Source: Anarhynchus alexandrinus (taxonomy: Eukaryota > Chordata > Aves > Charadriiformes > Charadriidae). From it: 64,000 nt of DNA. How positions within the stretch are numbered: position 1 is the stretch's first letter; every line of letters starts with the position of its first letter. The stretch spans positions 127,837 through 191,836 of the forward strand of contig VUYV01000406.1 of NCBI GenBank assembly GCA_008711295.1. The letters run 5' to 3'. The notes beneath the pieces are model-generated. The model ran no database searches. It was given only the letters and a program-made list of their open reading frames with translations, and was not told where the DNA came from. The translations under genes and the position numbers were made by a program. Shown in pieces: positions 1 through 14,645 of the stretch.

Positions 1-3000
1 CTTAAAAACAACCCTCAATAAATGCCAGTACCACTTTGAAAAACCCTGTAGTTTCATGGCACAATTTAGTTCTAAATGATTATATAATTACATTTGTGAA
101 CGTAATCCTGTGGGGTATTATTCTAATTATAGACCACAATCCTTCTTAGCAGCTTTCAGAGAAATAATTTGCGTAATGAAATGAAGGTTTCCAGCTGCAG
201 CAAACAAACCAATCTCAAACCTTTTTTGTAAATGACAGGATATCCTTAATGTAGCAATCAAACTTGGATCAATGCACTGACTCTGTATTTGCCTGGATTT
301 GGGGGATTCCTTATTCCAGAGTAGAAAATGGCTGAGGGCAGCATGCTACCTGCAGAACCCACAGACGCTGTCTAAGATAATAAAAAATGCAAAAAAAATT
401 AAAACTGTGGCCACGGCTATTCCATCCAAGTGTGACAGTGCCACCACTCCAAGTGCTGCTGTACACAGAAATTCAAGACAAGGACTTCCTGGCCTTGTGG
501 ACATTTTTATTCTGATGATCCAAAAGGAAATTTTGCTCAAATAAGCTTTTATCTGTAAACACTGAACTGCATCACAGAACAATTAATACAGTTGGAAAGC
601 AAGCAAACACGCAGTAACTCCAAATAGGTGCAGCAGCCTTCACCTGGCTAAATTGTGATCTTTGTAAGCAGGAAATGTCTCTGTAGACACTCCAGTGCCA
701 CTGAATAGTGGTTCATGAGACTGGTATATTACCTGTGCCTTGGGCTAAAATCTATTCACTCTCCCAAAACCGTTACAAGTCATTTGTTGACACAAACAGC
801 ACCTACAAGCAGCCCTTTACTATTGCATACTTCCTGACAAACTGTCCTTTAGGCTTATTTGCACGCCTCTTGCCATATGAGCCCTCTTGTTTCCCGAGAT
901 TGTGTCCAGCTTCCCTTCTATTGCTCTTTATGTAACATCTTTATGCAACCTTCCACCCAAGGTAACAAGGCACGTGATGCCAGTGCAGAAGCACTGGAGC
1001 ATCCTGTGAAGACAGAGGTTTACAGAAGCTGCACTGTGTGTACGCTGTGTGTACGCTGGCGTCTTGCACACCAGGTAAATGACTCCACTTTGGGACAACA
1101 ACTTCACAGTAAAACACAGGTTCTGAATTGGGCCAGTTTTCTAATCTAGGCAACATGGACCAATATAGGCAGCCAAAAGACCGAAGTGCATTTACTGAAG
1201 GCAGAGATTTGTTCCAAGACTGCCAGTATTTCAGATAATTTGGATTTGCTTAAAAATCAACTCTCTCTAAACATAGATACGTGAACATGAGCTTGTTCAT
1301 TTCCACAGTAAAGAGCCAGGGTCCTCTTTACTGTCCAAAACTGGATTTGGAAGTAATTCTTGTAATGAGAATCAATCACCATTATTTCTGACACTAAAAT
1401 TAATACTGAAAACTACACCGTATTAGAGGGCAGAGTTACTCCACTCAGAAGTCTGTGCACTGCCAACAGGACAGAACTGCTATGTGCCAAAAACATCCGT
1501 GCTACCTCATTTCCAGACCACTCCTCAGGGGAGTGCCATCCTTGGCCCATTTTCAGACCTCTCATTCAATATGGAAACTAGAGAAACTCAAACTTGAGGC
1601 TGTTGAAAGATCCTTGTTGATGCACCACACATACCTGTCCCTGCACACATATAACAAACTTCTTCACACGATCTAGAACTGCATACACTGTTCTGTCCCT
1701 TACATTTCCTTTGGAAAAAGTACACTTTCTGTACAGACTGGAAGCAGAAGCAACTCCTGATACAAGCACACACTATCTCTATGACACAAAATTAAAGCAG
1801 GGCTTCAGAGTGTGCCCTGAGAAATACTACAGCTTCCCCAGCACTGTATTTGATGAGAGCAGCGGCTGTCAAGCTGATCTGCACTCAGGAGAATAGCCCT
1901 AAAAGCACCAGGTTCAGGACACGACAAGCACCAGGAGCTGTGAAAACTCTAATTGCAATTTTTACTCTCATTTTTTTAATATACACCCCCTCCCTCAAAT
2001 TTTATTTCAGAATTAAAGTCTGCATTCCCCTGGTTTCCCACTGGTCTTCAGTGTGTAGACAGCACGTAAAGCATTGGTTTCAAGAGAGACTTAGTGAATT
2101 GTGAAGAGCAACTTCCTGTACTGTATTATCTGACAGCATTTGGAAACAGTAGACAGCCATGTGGAAACGACAAATTGTAAGTGGGGTAACGTTGCAATCG
2201 AGCACAATCACAGATGGCCAGATAAAAACAAAAGCAGGCCCACCGCTTGCTCTCCGGTGTGTTTTATATGAATACGCAGTGGGCACCCATCTCGGCAATT
2301 CTCAATTTGTTGTACTTGAACAGCAACCCTGCAGTACCAGCACCCCCCCTCCACTTCCGAGAGTGACAGCAGCTTGCAGTTGCTGCAAAATAGTGCAACC
2401 CAGTGAGCTAAATTACAGGCCACATTGGGCTGAGACAGCAATGCATGTCCCACTACATGCAGCTTGCATGGGGATGAGGAAAGGTGTCAGTGGTTATCTG
2501 TTGCAATTGCTCCTTAAAGACCTTTATTCTTATCTTTGATGCTCAGGCATTTCTGTCTCCCCTTTCCTAGTGATCATCCACAGTAGACAAGGTATGAAGT
2601 GACATTTTTTATCATGAATACATGTCAAGGAGGTTTGCGGCTTGAGGATGTGCGATTTGTCTGCACATAAGGAAATAGCAGATATTGGGGAAATACAGGA
2701 AATACCATCCTATTTATTATTATGATTTTGAATATATAAGATTCAATCAGACAATACAGGAAACCCCATATCAGTTTTGGTAATCCTAGCCCTATCTGAT
2801 GGGTTTTAGGAGAGCTCTCAGTCTGGACTTACACTCTATGCTCCCTGGACCTATGCCTTCCTATAACACCATAGATTAACACTGCAACTGGGCAGACAAC
2901 AGGTATATCCCTACAGCACAGTACATTGAGAAAAGATGATCAGGGAACGCTCAGAGGAACAGAGAAAACAGAGGCTGAACCTACTCAGTATGACCTGTAT

Positions 3001-5739
3001 GTTTTGGGCTGAAGCTTACACATTCATGTGCTGGGAGACTGTTTTAGTTAAGCCAGCTTGCATGAAATTACTGCTGTTCTTACCGTATTACTCCTTGGTT
3101 CTTCCTTAGGCTTTTTTATTCTCACCGCCCTGAGAACCAACCAGTAGATTATTGACCAACTTGTTTTGGCTCAACATTATCATAAATGTTGATTATTGGT
3201 GTTATCATTACTTATGACTATGTATGCTTCAATCAGCTACAGAATAAGGATACTCACACTAGAATCACCATGTGGCGTGGCTGTGCCCGTACAGTCCAAG
3301 ACGAAGGCACATGACACAAGAACATCTGAGAACGACTGGCGCCGGCTGTAGTTTTAGTCAAGCATGTTTACTGGGCCAGGGGAAGAAAACAGATACGCCT
3401 ATTTTATGTAGCTCTTCTTTTACAATAATAGCGTTTGTAGAATCAGTAGTCAGTTTGTATCGTGTTCTGTACATTGCATTATATATGTAAATTAATTCCT
3501 ATTAATCTTTATAATGTTAAGCTACTGCTAAAAATGTTCATTTAAGAACTGCCTTTGTTCTTCTGTCTCCCTAATTTCAATTCCCTTCAGTCTCTTCTCC
3601 CTGTATATTAAAGTACTTTATTAATTTTGTCACGTTAATCTGATCAGCACTAAACACACTACCATTTCTAAAGACCTAAAACATGAAGCTAAGCTACAGT
3701 GACATGCAAACAAAAAGCTTAACATGCAACAGGCAAAGCAGCTCTCTTTGTGTCTGGCCTATGAGAAGGTGACAATCTCTGCCCTACTTCTGGCTGAGCC
3801 CACCCAGCCTCCGTGGCACTGCGGCCAGAAGCCAAGCAGAGCTGTAGCCCAGAACAGAGAGGGCAGGGGAGATGAGGCAGGACACACAATTAAAACCTCA
3901 TTAAAATAACAGGAGGGTTAAGTGTGTCATCAGAAAGGAAAGGATAAAAACCTGACAATGGCAAAACCACCAAGCTCTCTGTCGTCCCGCGTATTATTGA
4001 ATGGAAGGCCAGAAGCAGAGAGGATTATCTTTGAATGTTGATTACCCAGACATTGTATGTGAAAACATAGTACCCAGGCCTATGGAACTGGCATTAATTC
4101 TGAAACGGATAGGATGAAAACAGAGAAGTAACTATCAAATGGAATTGTCTTTCTCATTACAGGATAGACATGTTAATATACTGAGGTCTTATGCCAGAAA
4201 AAAAGATCCGCAGAGAAAGAAGGAACTCATGAGAATTCATGAAACAGTATGTACTTATAGGAACAAATTCCTACTTTAAGATTAATTTCCATTCCCCAGA
4301 ATGGAAAACTGTTGCCCATTTAAACATATCAATACTTAGCTAAAAATTTATTTTCCTCTTGCATTTATGTTTACCAAATTCTTGAAAGATTTTAGCAAGG
4401 CTCATATCTGATGAAAACATAGATAATTCAATGTTCAGGTGGCGCTGAAATAGGGGTGTGCTATAAAACTTGCCTGGAGCTCCATACAGAAGCAACAGCA
4501 GGCACAAGCACATTTCTCTGACCAAGCATATTTTCTCTCATTATATGATTGTTGATTAAGTTATGCCTAACAGGTAGAATGTGATTGATCTCATTGACTA
4601 ATTAAAAACCAGAAAGAACTATTTTTCACAAATAAACATGCAGAGTCTGAAAACCGAATTTCAAAACTTGCTTCATAAACAATCCATAGCTTGTCAGCTT
4701 TTTGCTTGCCTGTAGTATTTATTAAATATTTCTGAAGGCAGAATAGATTAGGATATTGTGGAACTGGTTCACAAACATTTCATTAATCCCAAAGAAATAA
4801 AACTTATAAGAATAATCACTATCCTCTACAAATTAGCTATTCTATGACAAAATTATTTTCTCCTTAATCACAGAACCAAATTCTTATCTTGAATACTTCC
4901 AGTTCATTAAAGGCCATTAACATAATTGGGAACTGTATGATATGAGGAGGCAAGATATGCCTTGTAGTAAGCACAGATATGAATTTAATTTCATTTTTCA
5001 ATTCATTTTAGAGGCATGAAAAAAGGAAAGAAAAGGAAATGGAAAGTGATGTGGCTCAATGACAGTGATGTGTAGCAAAAATAAATAGGACATGAAAAAC
5101 TAAAAGATAAACTGCAACAGTCCAGTCTGCATACTCAATATTAGAGGATACAGGTACGCTTAGAATACATTTTCAAGGCCTTGGACACGACACTTCACAA
5201 CCTATGATTAATCATAGAAGAAACAGAAAACAGTCCTATACCAATTGCTTCTCTGAAAGCAAGATGTGTTGAACATACAGTTTACCTATATAGCCTATGC
5301 ATAGTTTTGACACATTATCTAGATACTTGCTGCCTGTTGAAATACAAGAAGAAAAAAAAGGACGTCAAGTAGTAAGGAATTCCTTTCCCCATCTCTGTAT
5401 CTAAAAAATCATTTGTAATTATAACATTTTCAAGTTCAGCTCAAATCAGGAATATTTAAATTTCATATACAATTTTATGCACGAAGCTATACTGACTTAG
5501 AAAATATGACTATATCACTCACACTTTCTGCAAGAGTTTTGTTAAACTCATTTAGACGGGGTATATTTTGTAAACTTCTATTCTTTGTTCAAAAAGCTTT
5601 CAAATCATGGAACATTTGAGAAAGAGAGGAAATTGGTTTGGATTAGTGGTTAAAGGCTTTGGCCACAGTCCCTGGTCTTGTTGACTCCCTAACGGAGTGT
5701 GGTTATGGCTGACTGAAAGGCCCTGAATCATTATTTATT
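1..5739. other. A+T-rich single-copy DNA, no gene recognised
   Basis: No frame encodes a protein I recognise. Short open frames are compatible with chance, and many lack an ATG. Visible small structures are an 11 bp unit repeated twice (TGTGTGTACGC, 1035-1056) and, on the minus strand, a pyrimidine tract followed by TAG, a 22 nt segment and GTAGCA (350-371), which is listed as a finding. No transposon end or simple-repeat array longer than about 25 bp is visible. Confidence 0.6.
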
Positions 5740-6060
5740 CTTGTCTATACTTAGGGGTTAACCAGGCAGAATTGTTCAGCCGCGCTGATTGCTTCACAAG
5801 TCCTTGACAGAAGTTTAATTCTACGGTTTAGAAAAAGTTTCTGATGCATATGATGAGCGCAGGGGTCACTAATCACTATTAAGCCTGGATCCAGAGCTGA
5901 CGCAAGTACGGCACACACAGGCACTGGCACTATCCCCTTTGGGTTCGTCAGGATACAAGAGAGCAAAGCGAAACATTTTTTGGCAAGCTGCCGAACAACT
6001 TTTACTTTCGCTCACAAAGTGAAAGATATATGAAGTGCACTGACAATAAAGAAAAACAAA
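5740..6060. other. CpG-enriched patch of unknown nature
   Basis: This patch carries more CpG dinucleotides than the A+T-rich flanks, for example in GCCGCGC, GAGCGC, GACGC, TACGG, TTCGTC and TTCGCTC. It also holds a 71-codon minus-strand frame (5751-5966) that I cannot assign. CpG retention in a CpG-poor bird background could reflect a conserved non-coding element, a relic of a retroviral LTR, or chance. I see no TG...CA termini, TATA box or target duplication that would settle it. Confidence 0.25.
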
Positions 6061-6406
6061 CCAATGCTCGTATTTTGACAGGGCACAAAGCTGGCAATGG
6101 ACACCTGAAATGATTTTACAGAGCAGGATTTTTTAATGGATCACATCCAAAACACAGCACTTGCATGCTGCAGCAGAGCCTCCATGACAAGGGAGCGGTG
6201 GGACTGCATGGGAGATCATACACTGCCAACAATTCCTCAAAGCTGGTATCTGGTCATCCATCAGACTAGATGCTTTTTTTTTTTCTGATCTGTCTTAATT
6301 TCTAAGTAAAAATCCTGTGTTTTAAACAAGTTGTTGGTCAACACCGCTGGGTACAAGCCTTTAAACAGGACACCTAGGTCATCTACTTAAAACCTGAATT
6401 TGCTTT

Positions 6407-6434
6407 TCCCATGGTGCTGGATCGATCCATGGGA
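6407..6434. repeat. Short inverted repeat with inner palindrome
   Basis: TCCCATGG (6407-6414) and CCATGGGA (6427-6434) are perfect 8 bp inverted arms around a 12 nt loop. The loop overlaps a second perfect 10 bp palindrome, GGATCGATCC (6419-6428). It could form a small hairpin or bind a dimeric factor, but a short inverted repeat of this size also arises by chance in 64 kb. Confidence 0.5.
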
Positions 6435-9400
6435 GCCAGGTAAAACTGTGCCGCGGTACTGAAGATGTGTTTCCTCAAAGTGATTACCATCCTACCTGCA
6501 ACCACTTCATTACCCCATGAGCGCGAAGCATTTTTCCATCATAATGCTTCAATGAGAGAATATTCTAGTAAGATAAATATGGGAAATAGCATCGAGCTTT
6601 AAAAACACTTGAAATAAGACTCACTACATACCTCCTACAAGCCACAAGATACGCATAAGCCCAATCCAAACTATAAGACTCTGCCAGGGATGCAAAAAAT
6701 GGGGCAATAGCAGCTTAAGCATTATGACAGATTTCTCAAAGTGCACAGTGGGTTTCTGAGTGCTCAGTTTCCAAAGAAACGAAGCTACAGATTTCTTGAC
6801 TTTTGTTAAGTCCAAGTCCTATTAGAGACATAATTTTATTGCAGCTTTACCTGTTTAAATGAAACAAATACATTTTGTAAAGTTTGGAAGAGTTGAGCTC
6901 TGAAAAACTTAAAATAATTATCATTATCTCCATCTATTGTAGACTTATAAACATACAAACATAGGCAGGAGCTTGGTAGCAGTTATTGGTACAGTGTTAA
7001 TGGTGATGATTCAAATTCTCTTCAATCTTCCAGTGACAAGACTGTAATCAAGGCACATTGGCCGTAAAGGTCAAGTAAGGGTTAAGTAAGTCTTCACAGA
7101 GCTAATCAAGACCAATAACTTCAGAGATGCGGAAGTGTGAGAGGAAAGCCGTGTCTGCCTTCTGCAGCACAGGGGATTGAGATTCTGTCCAGCTCTTCAC
7201 ATATTTGATTGTTTGATTTATTTCTTGGGAGCCCTTCATTTCAGACGGTATTCTACTTCTTTATCTTTTTTGTGCACATTTTAACTTGTTTACTGATTTA
7301 CTAAGCAACTTTATATTAGCTCCCACCCGAAGGACTGCCGAAACTGCTCTAAGTATTTACTTTCAATCAGACAGCTTTTCTCTTCCATTTGTTTTCCTGA
7401 CATTATCGGTACCTTCATATGAAAGAAGCAGCTCCAGCAGTGCACCTCTATCACAGTGGCTACACATTTTAATCAGAAGGTAGAGGAAACAAATCTGAAA
7501 AAATTAATATAAATAGGATACTTGAACTTTATAACATGACTCTCTCACAGCTTTATGTCAAAGACATGGTAGCTGCTGCAATAGGGAAAGTTCCTGCTCA
7601 GTGAATAATTGGAGAATACTCTTTCTCAGAGTCAATTTACAGAATGCAGCTGTCTCCATTCAGATCAAAGTCCCTGCTAAAATGACCAGATTTATCTTTC
7701 TGATAGGATCTGCTCTTCAGCTTCTACACTGAGGGGTCCTCTGTCCCTCTCAACCCCAATGTGATCTGCCTCTCACAGCAACAGAAGAGGTCCATGTGGG
7801 AAAACAGCCTTTCAGTAAAAAACCAAAGTATCCCAATAGTTACATATGAATATAATTTCTGATCCCACAGAGATAATCCTTGCAGAGCAACCTTCTCATT
7901 TGTTACAGTCACCAGCAATTTCAAAAACATATATGCTAATTTTCATTTTTAACCCAGCTAAAATAAATCTCCCTCTCTCTTTCACTGGGTCTTGTCAATG
8001 AGAAGAACACATGTATGTAGGCTATAAGATGCTTCAATTTATATAGTAGTTTCAGGGGTGGGAAAAAATACTGAGAGTTCCCCTTCAGTGTATCCTATGG
8101 GACTTCGCAATTTATAGCAGCTTCTTCCCTGGGGAGGACTTTGCAGCAGATCCATATTGTCACTGCCCTCAGTGAAGGCCAGTATGAAAATTCCTTTCAT
8201 TTCATGAGTGAATTTCCAAGGTCTATTGCGGTGAAATCACTGAAGAGCCAAAGGCAAACACTAAACACCAAATAAGTACCAAAGAATGGCACAAACTTCA
8301 AACCAGGTTTCCATTACCCCCAGACAGTATTGGGAGCTTAACAACATATTAGGTGGTACACACAGGCAGATTATTAAATGGTCACATTGGTTCTTCTGAA
8401 ATAAACCCCTTTGATTCCAGCAGAGCCAGAACAGTACCTACATGGCCCGACTACAGGCTTGACTTGGCTGTTCCTGCTACTCCTAATCCAAACTATGAAG
8501 CAGCTGACACAAACCTCAGAAGCAGTAAAACCCTGGCTTCTTTTCCCATCAAAAAAAAAAAAGGGCAAAACCCCCCAAAACTAACCAATTCCCATGTTCC
8601 TGAATTTCTGCAGCTGATTTGTTGGTGACATTTTTCATCCTGACAGCACATTCAGGAAACGTGACAAATTTAGGCAACAGTCTCACACTGAAAAATGTTC
8701 CTGCGAACTTTTCCCAGTTAAGCTGCAATGAATTTGCTTAGCAAAAAACAAAAGGTTTTTCCTCAGCTTAGCTTCCAGTTACTTTGATACATGATGTTTC
8801 AAGTAGTTTTAAAAAATGGACCCGGCATGAGTTTTGTATTAGTTTTTAAAGCTCAGATCATCGTTCAAGATACTGTGCCATTTCTCACTGCTAGATCTGA
8901 AAGAGGCGCGTGAGCTTTTGCAGTCCCAAGGCATCATCAGTACCCACTGCCACAGAGCCTAATTTTCCAAAGCATCCTTCCAATTTGTGGCAGTAACTCA
9001 GTGTGTGACATCACCTGGCTCTGAAACTGCAGAATTGCTGCATAATGTAATTTTGTAATTGTCAGATGTTGGAGCTCTGGCCGAGAAAGCTGGGGGACCT
9101 ATCTGTTGCTTTTCAGACCATTCAGTGATGAGTCAGTCAGTCCTGGGGAGGTCTCATATGTCTGAAATGAAGCCACAAAACAGAAACAAAAGCTTTGGCA
9201 AGCTGTGAAAAGACTGGAGTGAATGATGCCCTGTGAGGGTCACAGACAAGATAGCTGGGCTCAGCAGAGCAGCTGGATAGGATACCTGTGGCATTTTATG
9301 GATTATTATTACAAACAGAAAATACAGGCTGGCATGTTCATGTTGAATGCAGAGGAAGAGGGTGAGGAATTGCATGTTGCAATAGGTGGTCAGGATGCTC

Positions 9401-12400
9401 TTAGCCAGCTGCACTCACAGCCTTAGCAGCCAAGAGCTTTTTAAGCCTCTTCTGCTTATATAACCTCTCCCTACCTCACAAATGGAAATTCAGCACCAAA
9501 ACTCTCAAGGTCACCTTTGGGTGAACGTTTAGCTTCACAACTATAGTTTCTACACAGCTTTCCCTCGTCCATGGGGCTTCAACGTGGACTGCAGAGTAAA
9601 TATTCTTTCAGAGATACCTTCTCACTCCGGTGCATGACGACATTACCATGAATTACAGCAAATTTTCTTTGTATACACTTCATTACTAGAGACTTCTGAG
9701 ATCAGCAGCAAAACTACAACTTCAAGATCCTTTCAAAACATATTCTAAACCCCGCTGGATATTCCCAATTGATAAAAGCTGCTCTTATGCTCTGCATACA
9801 AGGGCCTCACTGTTAACTTCCAGAGCTAGCAGCACTAAATTGAAATGAAAGATGGTTTGGGCTAGATCAGAAATACACAAAACCAGCTTTTTCTTGTGGT
9901 GGCATTTGTCCTCACACCAAAAACAAGCACGAAGAAATTAAAAATCAACTACCATAGCAAATGGTTAAAAAAAAAAACTGTTTTGGATGCTAAGTACAAC
10001 AATGAGAAACAGAAACAAAACTTCTGTAGGATAACATACACTTTTTGTCATTTGCCATTGATTTACCAGAGCCCACCCCCAGCCTGGAACAGGACAAAAA
10101 GCACACAAAGAATTTTACACCAACAGTGTTCTCCTAGGAGATAAATGTTACACAAATATCAAAAATGCCTAACTCTACCCTTGAGAAGCAAAGTGTTTAC
10201 TGAAATGGGATGCTAGCATGTACAACACTAAACTAGTCCTTGGGTTCTTAGGAACTTCACACTGCAATGGCAGGTCTGTTGACTCCACTTCTCCTTTTCA
10301 GTCAGATAGGGTGAGATTAACAACAGATCTATTAGTTTCCTCACTACTCGTGAAACAACCAATATGCTGAGCTGCAAATACTGTGTCTGTGGGAACAGTT
10401 TGTTTATTCTTGCTAAGTATGAGAAATCCTAGAAGGACAACTTGTAAACAGAAATTTTAGAAGCTTTACAATTAGAAGACTGGAACCATTGTTTCAAAAT
10501 CAAACATCTACAATTCATTTACAGGAAATTAAGACTTGTGTTTCCAAGAGCTTCAGGCACGCTTGACAATTGCTGGCCTTAGATCTTCAATGAAATGCAG
10601 AATTAGCTCAGCTCTTCCATCCACAAGTCTTCTTAAATTTGCACCCACAATTGCTAACCCTTTGAGCACTTACTGCAAAATGCAAATAGGCTAGGAAATG
10701 TTCATTTGTGATCCGCACCTAATGATTTGAGTGACCCGAATGTGGAGAATATTCATGGAAGCATAATAATTAGATATTGAAAAGACCTGAGGCTGTTTTC
10801 TATTACCTAGTTAGTGCGGCACTGAGCCTAGACTGATTACTTTTGACCAATTTTGTCTTACAAAGATCTGTGTGGAAAATCTTCCACTCCTCCTTTTGAG
10901 AGGCTTTTCCAATAAAGCAGATCTTGTTTTTACAATATTTGTCTTGATAACCTGTATCTACTTTTTGTATAGTCTACTTCATTTTAATACTAGACACACA
11001 TTGCCTTGCTTTACAGAAAGGTATATTCAGCTTTATCAACTATTTATAGACAATCCACTAGTACTTAAGCTTTTGTTTTGTTGTATCGTTCTCTATGTGC
11101 TCTTCTTTTCAGCACTTAGAACCACAAGGGCATTTCTCCAGTATGTCCTGTACAACTTTGGTCCTCCAGAAAATGTATAAGAAATGATAAATTTTAATAG
11201 AAATAGCCTATGAAATTCCCACTGGACTGTACAGATGGCCAGAAATCATGATTGGAAGCATTCATACGTATTTCAGAGGGATACACTGGAAAAAAAAGAT
11301 ATATTGCAAGATGAAAAAACAGCAAAAAACCTCAAACTCAAGGTGTACTTTGGCTGAAACCTGGTTGGTGTTTCCCCTAAACATCCATCATGTAATCTGA
11401 CTGAAAACATAACACTTGAATTAAATGGATGCAAACGAAGCACTGTTAAACAGGACTTTTTTAAGAACTGAGACTGCTACAGCTTGATTATATATCTTGT
11501 CTTTAGCCAGATTATTAAATATATGAACAGCAAGACAATTCTGCTAGATAGGTACTACCTAACAGAACATATGTAAATACATAGTGAATTAGCACATGCA
11601 AACAGTTAAGGGGTGGACCTTAATACTCAAGTAACACTGTAGCTGACATTATGCATAAGCAATAAAAACTAGGACACTTGCTATAACTCAGCCAACACGT
11701 AGGTTTTGTTTTAAAGGATGCACTAGTCTAGTGTTAACATTATTATTGATTAAAACCATGCAAAATTTCACAGATTCAGAAAAGGGGGAAAAAACAGAAA
11801 ATGCATGGAGAAGTAGGAAGAAAGCTAAATATAGCTATTCCATCATAAAGATTTTACTGGTGCCAGTTAAGAATGATTTGCTCACTCATATCTTCAGAAC
11901 ATTTGTGCCAATTTTGCAATTTTTGTGCTTTTACTTCCTCCCCCACTCCCCCCAGGTACATCAGACATTCCCCTCCCTTTGGAGTACACCCAAGAAAAAT
12001 GTATTCCAACTGCAGGCTTGGATGAGCCATGGCTGTAAGCCAGGGCTTCTGCATTGCATTCCCAGTTTTTTTTTCTAAATCTCTGCATATGCCCTGCCAA
12101 GTCATTGTCTCCAAAAGTAAGAAAGAGCTAATAAAGCTGTGTCGGTACGTTCAATATGGTTCAGCACTCGCTGGTGAATGTCCTGTTTCTCTAGCCTGAA
12201 ATCCTATCTTCCAGTACTTAAGCATGCTGAGACATATATTTTTGGAGAGACGTTACTGGAGAAGACCGTTCTGTAAAGAGCACGGTGCCGGTAATTTGTA
12301 AGTTTGCACGGAATCTCACAAGCTCTCTGTGAAGACAGGACAGATTTGCAGGATCAGGGCCTTATATTCTGAAGTGACAATCTGGACTGGTTCTTTGCCA

Positions 12401-14645
12401 GTCTAACCGATTGGACTCCGCTAGAATTGCTCTTGACATATCAGTGGCAGAGAAAGGGAAAAGTGGCCTTTGAACATGTAAGTGACATTTCCCATAGCTT
12501 CTTTAGTTGCAAGGATTTCTGATACCGCTGTACAGAGAAGGGAAGTCTCTGCTAGTTTGAAAATAACCTATTTTATTAAAAATTTTCAGCTCTGATGTTT
12601 AGGAAAAGCCAAGTGGCCTCCATTATCTACACAAAAACAGCCGACCAGGTATCCAGGGCTGTCTTTTCTAGTACCTCTGCATACTCTTTAGCCCTGGGTA
12701 TGTTCCTCGTGCGTTAGCTGAACAAGATTCCCAGAACCACTCCTCGATCTGCAGTACGCTCCGCATTTAACATTGTTGTGCACTCAGTCACTGAACCATT
12801 TTTAAACTCGGTCTCCTGCTGAGAGCTAAATGCACTGTTTGTATTCTAATCTTTGTACCTACTGCAGCTAAAGTATAACGGTTCCACAGCTAGAAGGCAA
12901 TAGCTAAAGCAGGGGAAATATAATTAAGAAAAATAAAAAATGATTGATAGAAAATACAGCACACATTGCTCTAGACATATTAATTTAGTGCTATCTGAGT
13001 GACTTGAACAACTAATTTATTAAAATTACCTGGAAGCATCTTATGATTACCCCAACATAAGCACTCTTTAATTTGCCTCTGCTTCTATTCTTGGCAAGAC
13101 AGTCCACGTTTTGCATGCTCAATATACAAGATGCACGAAAACCAATTAATGCTGTTGACCTATACAAATAGGATAACACCAGCAGACTTGATCACCGCCA
13201 GACAAGTGCAGATAACTGGTAAATGAAGGACTTGGTCCTAATTTGTGAAGCCAGTCAGAATTTAAACATGCTGAACTCTCCTTGGCTTCCACAGGAGGCG
13301 TGAATGTTTAGTATCCTGTGCCACACTGTGATGCTACAACCTATAGAAGTTTTGACACTTTACAAGTTCATTGCCAGTAGCAACTAGAAAATGAACTTAT
13401 GAGAGGGAGTGGTGGCTATGAGAGGAATACCACACGCTTCCATGCCAGGCTCCCGCCCCGTTCGCCCTCACAAATCAGTCCCTCCCAAAGCTCCCCTTGT
13501 GTGCTCATCCACTCCTGACTCCTACAGCAGAGCTAATGTCATACCACAGGCTCTTTCAGGCTGTTGCCTCAGAGCACCCTTAGTGACAGGTCAGTCTCCT
13601 TCGTAGGATTAAAATATTTCACAGGCTTGGTCAGAAAACACAGGGAAGGCCTTGATTTCTCACGTCATTGGTAAATATGTTGTGTATTATTGAACTGACT
13701 CTCAGGGTTGGGGGAGGTTTCCACTGTGGTTTAACTACATCTAGCTCTCATCACCTAGCTCCCATGTGCTTGCTCAGAGATGTCAGCAGGATGAGATCCC
13801 TATAGAAGCCTGAACTGGTTCATCCAGAACAAGATACAGGAGAGGTTCTCTTATAAAAGATCAAGTCTAATAGTTGAAGACATCAGACACAAGTTTGAAA
13901 CCTCTTTAGAGAACTTATTTTGTTGGAACATTAAAGAATGGTTTTTTCAATGTCCCTGAGTAGAAAACGGTGATAAAAGTGGAAACTGACAAGAATGACA
14001 TGTTCAAGGGACAGCAGATGAGTCCCAGAGTGACCGGTGTAGCGCCGTTCCACTGCACTCAAATCTGGAGAAGAGCATCTAGCCCTGTATTGACTGTTGG
14101 GAAAGTGAATGTGATACTTCAGTTGCCCAGGAGAGAGACCTACTGGGAAATAAAAGGAAAAGCCCCAGAGATTCACTACGCCCTGGCAGAAGCTCTCAAT
14201 CCAGGGAAGCCTTTTGCTACTCTGCTTGGCTGCCAAGTCCACATTTCAATGCCTAAGAATAAAAGATGTTTTTAACCTCCTCAGGTTTCTGGTAGATTAT
14301 CAAGCAATACCTCCTCCCTGGAACTACAGTGTCAGCTGGTTCTGCTAACCAAGGCTTCACATAAAGGCCATGTACTATTTTGTCACCCCACAATGTCACA
14401 CAAAGAGAGTGCAAACCCCATCTGGCCCATTTGGTCACATCTCCCTTTTTCACTAACAGGTAACAGTTAAAAGCTCCATCCTGGATTTCCCAGCTGCTCC
14501 AGGCCATATTCCTCCCCAGACAGCCACCAGTGATGCTATGCTCTTAAAGGCTTTGGTCAGCCTGCATTACATCTGACAAAAAGATGCACACAGCTTCCTG
14601 GTGATAAATTCCATGGTCCATAATTATTGAGAAAAAACATTTCAA

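Noticed and set aside
299..544. Short frame opening the window
   Set aside because: Begins at TTG and has no family resemblance; a chance frame.
13717..13760. GTGGTTTAAC as the 5' end of a second avian LTR
   Set aside because: The next bases do not follow the LTR left end, and no TATA, poly(A) signal or right end is found downstream.
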